64,000 nucleotides of DNA, from positions 62,001-126,000 of the forward strand of contig JBBQFL010000003.1 in NCBI GenBank assembly GCA_038321965.1, in the 5' to 3' direction. Source of the stretch: UKL13-2 sp038321965. GTDB lineage: Bacteria; Pseudomonadota; Gammaproteobacteria; Burkholderiales; Usitatibacteraceae. The notes beneath the pieces were generated by a model, which worked only from the letters and a program-made list of their open reading frames with translations, was not told where the DNA came from and searched no databases. This document shows positions 16,673 through 25,785 of the stretch, piece after piece (position 1 is the stretch's first letter; the number at the start of each line of letters is the position of its first letter). Both the position numbers and the translations under genes were made by a program.

Positions 16673-18400
16673 CTATTTCTTCTTAGCGCTCTGCGGATTC
16701 AGACTGGTGATGCGACCACTCTCGGTGCCGGCAGTTTCATCAATCACAGCATTGATGAGCGTGGGCTTCTTCGAGCGAATAGCCTCTTCCATGGCCGTTC
16801 TCAACTCCGTCGGCGTGGTTGCATTCACACCAACGCCGCCGAACGCCTCCATAATTTTGTCATAGCGCGCACCCTTGACGAACACCGTTGGCGCCACGTC
16901 AGTGCCGCCGGTCGGATTGACATCCGTGCCCTTGTAAACACCGTTGTTATTCATGACCACGACGCACACCGGCAGGTTGTAGCGGCAGATCGTCTCCACC
17001 TCCATGCCGGAAAAGCCGAAGGCGCTATCGCCCTCGATAGCGATCACGTTCTGGCCTGTTTCCACAGCAGCGGCAACGGCAAAGCCCATACCAATTCCCA
17101 TAATGCCCCAGGTGCCGACGTCAAGGCGTTTCCGCGGCTTGTACATGTCAACGATCGAGCGGGTGAAATCCAATGCGTTCGCACCTTCGTTTACCAGCAT
17201 GGCGTCCGGATTTGCTTTGACGATGTCGCGCACCACATTCAGCGCGCTGTGGAAATTCATCGGCACCGGGTCCTTGGCGAGGGTCTCAGCCATCTTTGCC
17301 AGGTTCTTGTTCTTCCGCTCAGAAATGGCCGCAAGCCAGTCCGCGGGCGGCTTGACCCAGTTGGCTCCGATGCCCGCAAGCAGTGCGGACACACAAGAAC
17401 CAATGTCACCGACCAGTGGCGCGTCGATGCGCACGTTGCTGTCCGCCTCGGTTGGCGAAATGTCGATCTGAATAAACTTCTGGCCTCCCCAGGCCTTGTG
17501 GTCTTTGCCACCCCAGGTCTTGCCTTTGCCTTGCGACAGTAGCCAGTTCAGGCGTGCGCCGACAAGTACCACGACATCCGCCTCGGGCAGCACATAGGAA
17601 CGTGCGGCGGCGGCGGACTGCGCATGCGTATCTGGAAGCAGCCCCTTGGCCATGGACATCGGCAAGTAGGGGATGCCGGTGCGCTCGACCAAGGCACGGA
17701 TGGCCTCGTCGGCCTGCGCGTATGCAGCGCCCTTTCCCAGCAAAATCAGCGGACGCTTTGCGCCCTTGAGCAGCATTAATGCGCGCTCGACTGCATCACC
17801 TGCAGGAATCTGCCGCGGCGCGGCGTCGACAACGTTGATCAGCGAATTCCTGCCTGCTTCAGCATCCATGGTTTGGCCGAAAAGCTTGGCCGGCAAATCG
17901 AGATAGACACCGCCAGGACGACCGGAAACGGCAGCGCGGATGGCACGCGCCACGCCAATACCGATGTCCTCAGCATTTAGCACCCTGAAGGCCGCTTTGC
18001 AAAGCGGCTTGGCGATGGCCAACTGGTCCATCTCTTCGTAATCCCCCTGCTGCAGGTCGACAATCTCGCGTTCACTGGAACCCGAGATCAAGATCATCGG
18101 AAAGCAATTAGTGGTAGCGTTCGCCAGCGCGGTCAACCCGTTAAGAAATCCGGGCGCTGAAACGGTCAGGCAGACACCCGGCTTCTGGCTGATGAACCCC
18201 GCGATCGCTGCAGCATTACCAGCATTCTGCTCGTGCCGGAATGAGATCATGCGCATTCCCGCAGCCTGTGCCTTACGCGTAAGGTCCGTGATCGGTATTC
18301 CCGGCAGGCCGTAAATGGTATTTAGCCCATTGAGCTTCAGAGCGTCGATAACCAGATGAAAACCATCGGTCAGTTCCGGGGATTGTGCATCAGGTGTCAT
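16673..18400 (-). CDS. oxc: Oxalyl-CoA decarboxylase (ThDP-dependent)
   Basis: This 575-residue enzyme decarboxylates oxalyl-CoA to formyl-CoA and CO2. It has the three-domain thiamine diphosphate enzyme plan. The cofactor-activating Glu is Glu57 in SFRHEQNAG. The Mg/ThDP motif runs from GDSAFGFSG to NN (about 455-485). The segment LYMSTIERVKS on the opposite strand is only a shadow. GAGG lies ten bases before the ATG. It heads the operon oxc, frc relic, frc, formyl-hydrolase-like gene, and faces away from the Crp/Fnr regulator across a 386-base control region. Confidence 0.95.
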   Translation of the reverse strand: MTPDAQSPELTDGFHLVIDALKLNGLNTIYGLPGIPITDLTRKAQAAGMRMISFRHEQNAGNAAAIAGFISQKPGVCLTVSAPGFLNGLTALANATTNCFPMILISGSSEREIVDLQQGDYEEMDQLAIAKPLCKAAFRVLNAEDIGIGVARAIRAAVSGRPGGVYLDLPAKLFGQTMDAEAGRNSLINVVDAAPRQIPAGDAVERALMLLKGAKRPLILLGKGAAYAQADEAIRALVERTGIPYLPMSMAKGLLPDTHAQSAAAARSYVLPEADVVVLVGARLNWLLSQGKGKTWGGKDHKAWGGQKFIQIDISPTEADSNVRIDAPLVGDIGSCVSALLAGIGANWVKPPADWLAAISERKNKNLAKMAETLAKDPVPMNFHSALNVVRDIVKANPDAMLVNEGANALDFTRSIVDMYKPRKRLDVGTWGIMGIGMGFAVAAAVETGQNVIAIEGDSAFGFSGMEVETICRYNLPVCVVVMNNNGVYKGTDVNPTGGTDVAPTVFVKGARYDKIMEAFGGVGVNATTPTELRTAMEEAIRSKKPTLINAVIDETAGTESGRITSLNPQSAKKK

Positions 18401-18786
18401 GCTGGGATGCCTCGCGCTTTCTCGGTCAATTCAGGCAGTCAATTGAGCCAGTAGTTTTTTGTTGGTTACGATCCGGGAAGTAAAGCCAATCGGACTCCAC
18501 TCAATTGGTGAATGCCTCAGTACTCGATAAAATATGTATCGCGCTCACCTGTGGATATGTGGGCGCGCTAAAGGGAGCGTTTTCTGTACTCAAACCATTC
18601 TCCTCAAAATAATTTTTATGTTGCGACGCAATCATGGGTTAATTCTTTGCCAAGGTTGAGCGACACGAACGACTTGTTGACTTGCATCAAGCCGCAAGAA
18701 TCGCGACTTACGCTTTGTGAGTACGCATCATAAAAATGCCACAATAGAGTCGCCTTGATGCCTGTCAATAGTCAACGGAAACTGCC
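18401..18786. promoter_or_regulatory. Divergent control region of oxc and the Crp/Fnr gene
   Basis: This 386-base gene-free stretch should hold both promoters. Three signals stand out: a spaced inverted repeat CAATTGAG (18440-18447) and CTCAATTG (18500-18507); a palindrome TTGCGACGCAA (18621-18631) in an AT-rich setting; and an FNR-like box at 18677-18690. I cannot assign -35/-10 elements with confidence. Confidence 0.55.
18677..18690. promoter_or_regulatory. Candidate Crp/Fnr-family binding box
   Basis: TTGACTTGCATCAA matches the FNR/DNR consensus TTGAT-N4-ATCAA in nine of ten defined bases. It lies 97 bases before the regulator start and about 277 before oxc. The neighbouring regulator has the ExxSR recognition-helix pattern that reads TTGAT half-sites, so autoregulation and control of the oxalate operon are plausible. 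Confidence 0.55.
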
Positions 18787-19413
18787 ATGACACTGCTTTC
18801 TGCTCACCCTCAACGCGAGCTCATTCGTACCCAGTTAGCGCGCAATATTGTCCTGCGTACGCTTAAGCCGCGCGCTTTCGCCGAGCTTGAAAAATATTTG
18901 TCGATCACCGACCACAAGAAAGGAGATTTGTTGCTGGGCCAGGGCGATCACGACATGGCCCAGTACTTCATTCTCGATGGCATCCTGAAACGTGTCGTCG
19001 CGAATCAGGAAGGCAAGGAAATGATCTTGCGCTTCTCGAAAGAGGACGAGATGGACACCAGCTACGCGGCCTGGCGGCTACGTACACCCGCGCCTTACTC
19101 GATCCGCGCGGTGATGCGAGCGCGCGTGGCGCAATTGCCCATGGAACAGTGGGTTGAGTTCCTCGAAAAGCACCACTCAATCAAGGACGACTTTGAATAC
19201 GAAGTCATGCACCTGATGTCAGAAGTCATGGCGCACACCATCACATTGCATATGCTGGACGCGCAGGGACGCGTCCAGCGATTTCTACGCAAACATCCGG
19301 ACCTCTACGAGCGGGTGCCGATGAAAGAACTGGCCTCGTACATGAATCTGTCCGCTGAAACGCTTTCGCGCCTGAAGCAAAAGGGCAAGATTCAGGCGAT
19401 TCTCGCTCGATAA
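18787..19413 (+). CDS. Crp/Fnr-family transcriptional regulator, cysteine-free
   Basis: This 208-residue protein has an N-terminal cNMP-binding-type beta-barrel (about 20-120), a dimer helix (about 125-165) and a winged-helix domain. The recognition helix carries Glu191, Ser194 and Arg195 (ETLSR), the same spacing as E209/S212/R213 of FNR. It contains no cysteine, so it cannot hold an FNR-type Fe-S cluster and more likely senses a small ligand or haem/NO, as DNR proteins do. It is transcribed away from oxc and toward the oxalate antiporter gene, so it is the natural candidate regulator of oxalate use. The effector is unknown. Confidence 0.88.
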   Translation: MTLLSAHPQRELIRTQLARNIVLRTLKPRAFAELEKYLSITDHKKGDLLLGQGDHDMAQYFILDGILKRVVANQEGKEMILRFSKEDEMDTSYAAWRLRTPAPYSIRAVMRARVAQLPMEQWVEFLEKHHSIKDDFEYEVMHLMSEVMAHTITLHMLDAQGRVQRFLRKHPDLYERVPMKELASYMNLSAETLSRLKQKGKIQAILAR

Positions 19414-19526
19414 ATAGTCGATTGCTGACAGGTGTTGCAAACTGCCCTTGCACTCACGCGCCAACGGATAAATCGTTTGCAGCACCCATAGCAAATAGCA
19501 ATGCGCGCAGCGACAATGAGTGGCGC

Positions 19527-19546
19527 AAAAAAGTGTACTTACACTT
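19527..19546 (-). terminator. Weak terminator overlapping the oxlT stop codon
   Basis: On the minus strand AAGTG and CACTT form a short stem directly followed by TTTT. The stop codon lies in the loop. The stem has few GC pairs, so efficiency is doubtful. Confidence 0.35.
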
Positions 19547-20837
19547 CTCCTGCGATTCGCTTTCTGATGATCGGCCTCAGAATGAACAGTGCCATGAACG
19601 CCGCGAGTACATCGAACGCACCTGCGATGTAGTACGGCACCGAGAAGGAGCCGGCATAGGAGGCCGCCACCGCGGCGGCACCATAGCCGGCCATGATCGA
19701 AGCCAGCCCTTTGGCCGTGTACAGTATTCCGTAGTTGCCGGACGCGTTTTTCGGTCCGAAGACGTCTCCAGTAATCGCGGAGAACAAGGCATATATCTCG
19801 CCCCAGGCCAGGAAGACGAATGGCATCAGGATCATGAATGCAATCGGCATGCCCATGATTTGCGTCATCAGCAGGATCAATATACCTTCGAGCAGAAACG
19901 CAAAGGCCATTGTGTACTCACGGCCGAATTTATCGGATATCGCACCCCACATGATCCTGGCAAACGCATTGGTCACGCCGGCAATCGTGGCGGTGAGGGG
20001 AACAATGGCGATCCCGAAAAATGTTGCGTCCGCGACGTTTAGTGACTTGGCGATTTGCGACATGTTGCCGGTGGTCATCAGTCCGCCGGTGCAGACCATG
20101 AGGAACATGAAGTACATGATGTAAAACTCTTTTTGCGACAACATCTGCTTGGCGGAAAAATCTTTCCGTGTCTGCGCCACAGCTTTGGGCTGCACCCAGT
20201 CGACGGGCAACCAGCCTTTCGGCGGATGATGAAGGATAAACGCCATGGCGATTGCCACGATACCTTGGCCGATACCCCACGCGGTCATGGCACCCGCCCA
20301 GCCCATGGATGCGATCGTGCCGCTGATCGGTATCAGCGTCAGCGCCGATCCGCCGCCAAACCCGGCGGCAGTCAGTCCAGCTGCCAGTCCCCTCTTGTCG
20401 GGGAACCATTTGATGGCATTAGCGACGGTGGCGATATAGATAATGCCAGCGCCGGTTCCGGCAAGCACGCCGTAATACATGTACAAATGGAAAACCGAGG
20501 TTGCAAACATCCCGCCTAGTGTCCAGCCAAGCAGGATCATCACCGACCCGATCAGCATCAGATTGCGGATGCCAAACTTATCGATAAAGTATCCCGCAAC
20601 CGGCACCGGCCAAGTCTCGAAGAGAATGAACAGCGTGTAAATGAGCGCAATATCCTTGTACTCGACGCCGGGGAATTGCTGCTTCAACCCCGGTGTAAAG
20701 AGCGTAAAGGAATACTGAAAATTTGAGATGACAACCATCGCCATCACACCGGCCGCCAACTGAATCCACCGGTTGCCAACAATCGGCCCCAGCGTTTGCT
20801 TTGCAAGATCGACCTGTGCGGTATTCTCGATTGACAT
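19539..20837 (-). CDS. oxlT: MFS oxalate:formate antiporter
   Basis: This 432-residue inner-membrane protein has twelve predicted membrane helices. It matches the OxlT branch of the major facilitator family: RWIQLAAGVMAMVVISNFQYSFTLF at the start, FGIRNLMLIGSVMILLG after helix 2, and ISDKFGREYTM between the two halves. A lysine in YGILYTAKGLASIMAG near helix 11 is a candidate for the OxlT substrate-binding Lys. It should exchange external oxalate for internal formate. GGAGG precedes the ATG by seven bases. It is separated from the oxc operon only by the convergent regulator. Confidence 0.85.
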   Translation of the reverse strand: MSIENTAQVDLAKQTLGPIVGNRWIQLAAGVMAMVVISNFQYSFTLFTPGLKQQFPGVEYKDIALIYTLFILFETWPVPVAGYFIDKFGIRNLMLIGSVMILLGWTLGGMFATSVFHLYMYYGVLAGTGAGIIYIATVANAIKWFPDKRGLAAGLTAAGFGGGSALTLIPISGTIASMGWAGAMTAWGIGQGIVAIAMAFILHHPPKGWLPVDWVQPKAVAQTRKDFSAKQMLSQKEFYIMYFMFLMVCTGGLMTTGNMSQIAKSLNVADATFFGIAIVPLTATIAGVTNAFARIMWGAISDKFGREYTMAFAFLLEGILILLMTQIMGMPIAFMILMPFVFLAWGEIYALFSAITGDVFGPKNASGNYGILYTAKGLASIMAGYGAAAVAASYAGSFSVPYYIAGAFDVLAAFMALFILRPIIRKRIAGEV

Positions 20838-21121
20838 TTCACTTCCTCCGATAAAACATTTTTTTGGGTGGTCCTTTGCGTTGTAACTGGCAATGGATCC
20901 TCAATGCGTGGCGAGCGATGTATCCCGCTCTTCCATGTCGTTTGCTGCAGCGCACCACGACCAATATCGTCTGTACGCACTACAAGCTCGATATTTCTCC
21001 TTTCAGACGACGGTCGCCATGACGTGGGTCAGTTTCGCGTGCATGGTCGACAATTGCAGGTACGCCGTGGCGACTGGATTTCATCAGCAGAGTGCGTTTG
21101 TCACCCTGCGTAGCGTCCCGG

Positions 21122-21799
21122 TCAGGAAGGCCGTTGCCGCGCCGACAATACTTTGCCAATGCCCACCACGAATATGGCGCCGGCTGCAGCAGCCAGATAT
21201 TCAAACCACTGCGGATATTGCGAAGTAAAAGGCTTGAGGACCTTTTCATCCCACGCCATTTCACCCGCCACCCAACCAATCAGCGCGGCACCGATCGTGA
21301 TGACGACTGGATACTTCTCCATCACCTTGATGAGAATGGTGCTGGCATAAATGATCAGCGGGATGCTGATGGCCAAACCAATAATGACGAGTAACCAATC
21401 CCCCTTGGCCGCAGCCGCAACGGCAATCACATTGTCGAGACTCATCACCAAATCAGCGATCAGTATCGTTTTGATCGCATCAAACATCGTGTGGTGAGTC
21501 TTTATGCCGTCGTCACCTTCATCCGCGTCGGACAGGAGCTTCACGCCAATCCATAGCAGCAAAGCTGAACCCACCAGCTTTAGCCAGGCGAATTGCAACA
21601 ACGCCACGGCAAAAATCGTCAATATGATCCGCATGACGATGGCAGCGGCACTGCCCCAAAAAATGGCTTTCTTCTGCTGCTCCGGCGGCAGGCTACGTGC
21701 TGCGAGGGCGATGACGACGGCGTTGTCGCCGGAAAGAATAATGTTTACGCCAATGATTTTCAGCAAAGCGGTCCAAAACAGCGGGGTCAGGATATCCAT
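21122..21799 (-). CDS. TerC-family integral membrane protein
   Basis: This 225-residue protein has about seven membrane helices. Two repeated signature motifs with Asp residues in the membrane are visible: LSGDNAVVIALAARSLP (about 20-36) and DLVMSLDNVIAVAAAAKGDW (about 115-135). These define the TerC/YjbE family, linked to metal ion handling (Mn2+ efflux, tellurium resistance) and to metalation of exported proteins. It lacks the CBS domains found in longer members. It has no clear functional link to its neighbours and is divergent from the transglycosylase gene. Confidence 0.9.
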   Translation of the reverse strand: MDILTPLFWTALLKIIGVNIILSGDNAVVIALAARSLPPEQQKKAIFWGSAAAIVMRIILTIFAVALLQFAWLKLVGSALLLWIGVKLLSDADEGDDGIKTHHTMFDAIKTILIADLVMSLDNVIAVAAAAKGDWLLVIIGLAISIPLIIYASTILIKVMEKYPVVITIGAALIGWVAGEMAWDEKVLKPFTSQYPQWFEYLAAAAGAIFVVGIGKVLSARQRPS

Positions 21800-21899
21800 G
21801 AAGTCGATTCTCGGTTCGGGTTAGCGATCAGCCATGCATCCGGCTCGTTGAGGCGATAGAATAAGTCATCCGGACCTCGGTGATAAACATTGCTGTTAT

Positions 21900-24083
21900 A
21901 TGCATACAAACCGTCCTGCCATGGTTGTAGACCGTCACACAAAAGTCCCCCGTCGGGTGAATCGTTTTTACGCCTCACTCCTCACGCTTACATTGATGCT
22001 CGGCAAGATTGGCCCTGTGCATGCGCAGTCGGCACCGTTCATCCCGGTAAACAAGCCAGTGCGCAGTGATGCGGCAGTTGCTCTTTCATCGACCGCCGTC
22101 GCCTCGGTAGCGCCGTCGATTACAAAATCGTTACCTGGTGCTGCGGCAGTCGCGCAACATGTTTCCGCTGGCGACAAAGACGTGCTCGCTGCGCGTGCCG
22201 CGTTTGAACGGCGTGACCTCAAATCGCTGGCGTCGTCAAGAGACAGGTTGAATAACCCGTCCGCCAATTTACATACACTCGCGTCGTACTCGCAATATTG
22301 GTGGCTGTCGGCAAATCTGGCACAGGCAGGCGCATTCGCCGTCACCAACGCGGCTGAAATTCGCGCCTTCCTGGCGGCCAATCCGAATTCAGTTGTTTCG
22401 GACAGTCTTCGCCGCGACTGGCTGAAAATTCTTGGCAAGCTCGATCAATGGGAGCTGTTTGCGGCTGAGGCGCCCTTGCTCAACAGCGACGACGCTGAAA
22501 TCACCTGTCACCAATGGCGCAACCGGCTAAACCGCAGCGACCGGGATGCGCTAACTGAGGCCAAAGCATTCTGGACCGCTGCCCGCCCTGCTCCCAGTGC
22601 TTGTGACGACGTGTTTGCGCGCCTGTTTTCTGAAAAAACAATATCTACGGGCGACGCCTGGCTGAGAGTCCGAACCTTGCTCGAAAATAATCAACTTTCC
22701 GACGCGCGGAAGAGCGCGGCGCTGATTCCCAATGTCCCGACCAGTTTTGAACGCAATACCGCTCTCGTCGGCCAGAACCCAGCGCAATTTTTGCAGAGCG
22801 AGAAGCCGCAACCCGCGTCTCAAAGCTCTGTAGAGATATTCCTGTTCGCTGTCACGCGTCTCGCGCGCACTGATGCTGATCGCGCGGCAACGTTGCTGGA
22901 TGCACACGGAAAAAACCTTGCCGCTGGCGATCAGGCCTATGCGTGGGCACAAGTCGGTCTATACGGTGCGATGCAGCATGATGTTGGTGCAATCGGCTGG
23001 TTTGAACGTGCCGGGTCCAAGCTCAATGATTCGCAGGCGGGATGGAAAGCGCGTGCCGCAATGCGGGCAGGCGACTGGGCGAATGTGCGCGCCGCCATCG
23101 GTGCCATGTCAGAGCCGGAGCGGCGCGAATCCACATGGCGGTATTGGCTGGCGCGTGCTGCGCAACAAACCGGCGACATCGAGAGCGCCCGCGCGTTACG
23201 CGAACCGTTGGCACGTGAAAATAATTTTTATGGCGTGCTTTCTTCCGAGGAGCTCGGCTTGTCGACGCGCCCCAGCTGGCAGGGTTGGAAGCCGTCGCGC
23301 GCCGAAGTCGATTTAGTCATTCAACGGCCAGCGATCGCGCGCGCGCTGGCACTCTACCGGCTCGACTTGAGGACCGAAGGTCTACGGGAATGGCTATACG
23401 GCATTCGCGATATGGATGATCAGCAATTGCTTGCGGCTGCCGAGGCTGCGCGCGCTGCGAATATTCCGGATCGCGCCATCAACACTGCCGAAAAAACCCT
23501 TGCGGTGCACGACTTTGCACAGCGCTATCCCACCCCCCATCGCGCGGACCTGGCTACACGCGTACTGGCGCAAGGTCTCGATGAGGCCTGGGTGTATGGC
23601 TTGATCCGGCAGGAAAGCCGGTTCATGGCTGACGCAAAGTCACGGGCCGGCGCGATGGGCTTGATGCAATTGATGCCGGCAACGGCAACCTGGGCGGCAA
23701 AAAAAGTCAGCATGGAGCGCTTTTCGCTGGCCAGGGTCACCGATGTGCCGGTAAATCTCAACCTTGGCGCGTTTTACCTGCGCCATGTTCTGGATGATCT
23801 AGGCCACCCCGTGCTGGCAACGGCGGGTTACAACGCCGGACCCGGGCGGGCTAGACGCTGGCGAGCGACACAAGCGCTGGAAGGCGCGATCTATGCCGAA
23901 TCGATTCCTTTTAACGAAACCCGTGACTACGTCAAAAAAGTGATGGTCAATGCGTGGTTTTACGCACAACAGGCTGGCGCCACCACACGCCGCCTGAAGG
24001 AAATGATGGGTACTGTGCCGGGGAGCAGCGAAGGGGGGGGTGGCGTTAGCAGCCTGGTCGCAGTGAAAGGCACTCTGCAATAA
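21900..24083 (+). CDS. slt: Soluble lytic murein transglycosylase (Slt70 type)
   Basis: This 727-residue periplasmic enzyme cleaves peptidoglycan between MurNAc and GlcNAc with formation of anhydro-MurNAc. A signal peptide ends near VHAQSA (about residue 44). A long alpha-superhelical region follows (about 60-560). The catalytic domain has the Glu in YGLIRQESRFMADAKSRAGA, then GLMQLMPATA and AGYNAGPGRARRW, the three family motifs. The start is uncertain: ATG at 21900, ATG at 21921, or GTG at 21957, which would give a standard signal peptide without the long leader. It appears to head the run of genes to qor. Confidence 0.93.
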   Translation: MHTNRPAMVVDRHTKVPRRVNRFYASLLTLTLMLGKIGPVHAQSAPFIPVNKPVRSDAAVALSSTAVASVAPSITKSLPGAAAVAQHVSAGDKDVLAARAAFERRDLKSLASSRDRLNNPSANLHTLASYSQYWWLSANLAQAGAFAVTNAAEIRAFLAANPNSVVSDSLRRDWLKILGKLDQWELFAAEAPLLNSDDAEITCHQWRNRLNRSDRDALTEAKAFWTAARPAPSACDDVFARLFSEKTISTGDAWLRVRTLLENNQLSDARKSAALIPNVPTSFERNTALVGQNPAQFLQSEKPQPASQSSVEIFLFAVTRLARTDADRAATLLDAHGKNLAAGDQAYAWAQVGLYGAMQHDVGAIGWFERAGSKLNDSQAGWKARAAMRAGDWANVRAAIGAMSEPERRESTWRYWLARAAQQTGDIESARALREPLARENNFYGVLSSEELGLSTRPSWQGWKPSRAEVDLVIQRPAIARALALYRLDLRTEGLREWLYGIRDMDDQQLLAAAEAARAANIPDRAINTAEKTLAVHDFAQRYPTPHRADLATRVLAQGLDEAWVYGLIRQESRFMADAKSRAGAMGLMQLMPATATWAAKKVSMERFSLARVTDVPVNLNLGAFYLRHVLDDLGHPVLATAGYNAGPGRARRWRATQALEGAIYAESIPFNETRDYVKKVMVNAWFYAQQAGATTRRLKEMMGTVPGSSEGGGGVSSLVAVKGTLQ

Positions 24084-24126
24084 TCTGTGCGGGCGACGCC
24101 AACTCCACGACGAACTGGAACACAAA

Positions 24127-25074
24127 ATGATAATCAACAAAGTGCTGCTGCTCGGTGGGTCAGGCTTTATCGGTGCATCGGTCGCTGAACAATTGGCGCG
24201 GCAGGAAATTTTCGTCACCGTTCCAACGCGTCGACGCGAGCGTGGCAAACATCTTTTCCTGCTGCCGACGGTCGATGTTGTAGAAGCAGATGTGTTCAAT
24301 GCCTCGCAACTTGAGCAATTGGTGAGTGGCCATGACGCAGTCATCAATCTGGTCGGTATTCTTCACGGCGATTTTGAACGCGTCCATGTGACACTTCCCA
24401 AAATGGTCGCGGAGGCCTGCGCAAAAACCGGTGTCGCCCGCTTGATACATATGAGCGCACTCAACGCGGACATTAATGGTCCCAGCGAGTACTTGCGTTC
24501 GCGTGGCCGTGGTGAGGCGGCTGTCTGGAGCGTTTGTAAAGCGAATCCGGCACTTAAAGTCACGATGTTCAGACCGTCTGTTGTCTTCGGCGAAAACGAC
24601 GAATTCCTGAATCTGTTTGCCGGGCTTTTGAAGTTTTTTCCGGTGTTACCGCTGGGCTCACCGGACGCCAGGTTTCAGCCGGTATGGGTTGAAGATGTGG
24701 CCCACGCCCTCGTCAGCAGCATCAACTCGCTGGCAACAAGCAACCAAACCTATGTTCTCGTTGGCCCGAACGTTTACACCTTGCGCGCGCTAGTGGAGTT
24801 TGTCGCCGCCCTTACAGCCAGGCGCCGCCTTCTCATTGGCTTGGGCGCTACGCTCTCCATGCTGCAAGCTAGCGTGTTTGGCATGCTGCCTGGAAAATTG
24901 ATAACCCCCGACAACGTGCGGTCAATGAGCCTGCCCAGCACTTCAGACCAACCATTTCCGGCTCTATTCGGTCGTGCCGCGGCAATGGAAAGCGTGGTGC
25001 CGACATACTTGGGGCGCGATGCCGGTGGCAGCCGCAATAAGTATCAACAATTTCGCGACGCCGCAGGACGCTAG
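24127..25074 (+). CDS. NDUFA9-like NAD(P)-binding protein (atypical SDR)
   Basis: This 315-residue Rossmann protein starts MIINKVLLLGGSGFIGASVA, an atypical short-chain dehydrogenase nucleotide motif. The family contains mitochondrial complex I NDUFA9 and many bacterial NAD(P)H-binding proteins. The middle has HMSALNAD in the place of the usual catalytic region, without a clear YxxxK, so it may bind nucleotide without acting as a normal dehydrogenase. A hydrophobic stretch near 235-260 may associate with the membrane. It lies 43 bases after slt and nine before the GST gene. Confidence 0.82.
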   Translation: MIINKVLLLGGSGFIGASVAEQLARQEIFVTVPTRRRERGKHLFLLPTVDVVEADVFNASQLEQLVSGHDAVINLVGILHGDFERVHVTLPKMVAEACAKTGVARLIHMSALNADINGPSEYLRSRGRGEAAVWSVCKANPALKVTMFRPSVVFGENDEFLNLFAGLLKFFPVLPLGSPDARFQPVWVEDVAHALVSSINSLATSNQTYVLVGPNVYTLRALVEFVAALTARRRLLIGLGATLSMLQASVFGMLPGKLITPDNVRSMSLPSTSDQPFPALFGRAAAMESVVPTYLGRDAGGSRNKYQQFRDAAGR

Positions 25075-25083
25075 CCAGCCACC

Positions 25084-25776
25084 ATGTCACTCATCTTAGT
25101 CATCGGCAATAAAAACTATTCATCCTGGTCAATGCGGCCATGGGTACTGTTGAAACAATTTGGCATTCCTTTCGACGAGGTCATGCTCAAGTTCGAGAGT
25201 AGCGAATGGAACGAGCGCATCGCCCGTTTAGCACCGACACGGAAGGTGCCGACGCTGTGGGATGGGGAGCCGGGGGCTGCCAACGCAATTGCAGTTTGGG
25301 AAACCATCGCCATCATCGAATACATTGCCGAGTGCTTTCCGCAATTTGACATCTGGCCTAAAAATATTGCAGCGCGGGCCTTGGCGCGTGCGATTTCTGC
25401 TGAAATGCACGCCGGTTTTCAGGCGCTGCGGAGTAGTATGCCGATGAATATTCGCAGTCAGTACCCTGGCAAAGGCATGCAGGCTGGTGTCGCCGAGAAT
25501 ATTGCTCGCGTGGAAGCGATCTGGCTTTCCACGCGCGAACGCTTTGGCTCGCACACGGATGCGCCGTTTCTGTTTGGCCAGTTTTGTGCTGCCGACGCGA
25601 TGTTCGCACCGGTGGTCATGCGCTTCCATACCTACGCGCCACCACTTGCAGCAGCAACGCTGCAATATTGCGAAGCCATGAAAGCCGCGCCGGGTATTGC
25701 CGCATGGATGGCTGAAGCACGCCTTGAAACCGAGTTTGTGGGTTTCGACGAGCCGTACGCCTCCGCGCCTGCGTAA
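25084..25776 (+). CDS. Glutathione S-transferase family protein
   Basis: This 230-residue cytoplasmic protein has an N-terminal thioredoxin-like domain (NKNYSSWSMRPWVLLKQFGI) and an all-helical C-terminal domain. The Ser-rich SSWSMRPW segment is in the catalytic position of bacterial GSTs related to YfcF/zeta-like groups. RKVPTLWDGE is the usual glutathione-binding cis-Pro loop. The substrate cannot be told from sequence. It is nine bases from both neighbours, so it probably shares a transcript with the NDUFA9-like gene and cca. Confidence 0.9.
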   Translation: MSLILVIGNKNYSSWSMRPWVLLKQFGIPFDEVMLKFESSEWNERIARLAPTRKVPTLWDGEPGAANAIAVWETIAIIEYIAECFPQFDIWPKNIAARALARAISAEMHAGFQALRSSMPMNIRSQYPGKGMQAGVAENIARVEAIWLSTRERFGSHTDAPFLFGQFCAADAMFAPVVMRFHTYAPPLAAATLQYCEAMKAAPGIAAWMAEARLETEFVGFDEPYASAPA

Positions 25777-25785
25777 GCCTCTGCA

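Noticed and set aside
16496..17542. 348-codon open frame on the plus strand
   Set aside because: It is antisense to oxc and the frc leader, with no recognisable motif.
18787..19413. True FNR (oxygen sensor)
   Set aside because: The protein has no Cys residues, so it cannot bind the Fe-S cluster of FNR.
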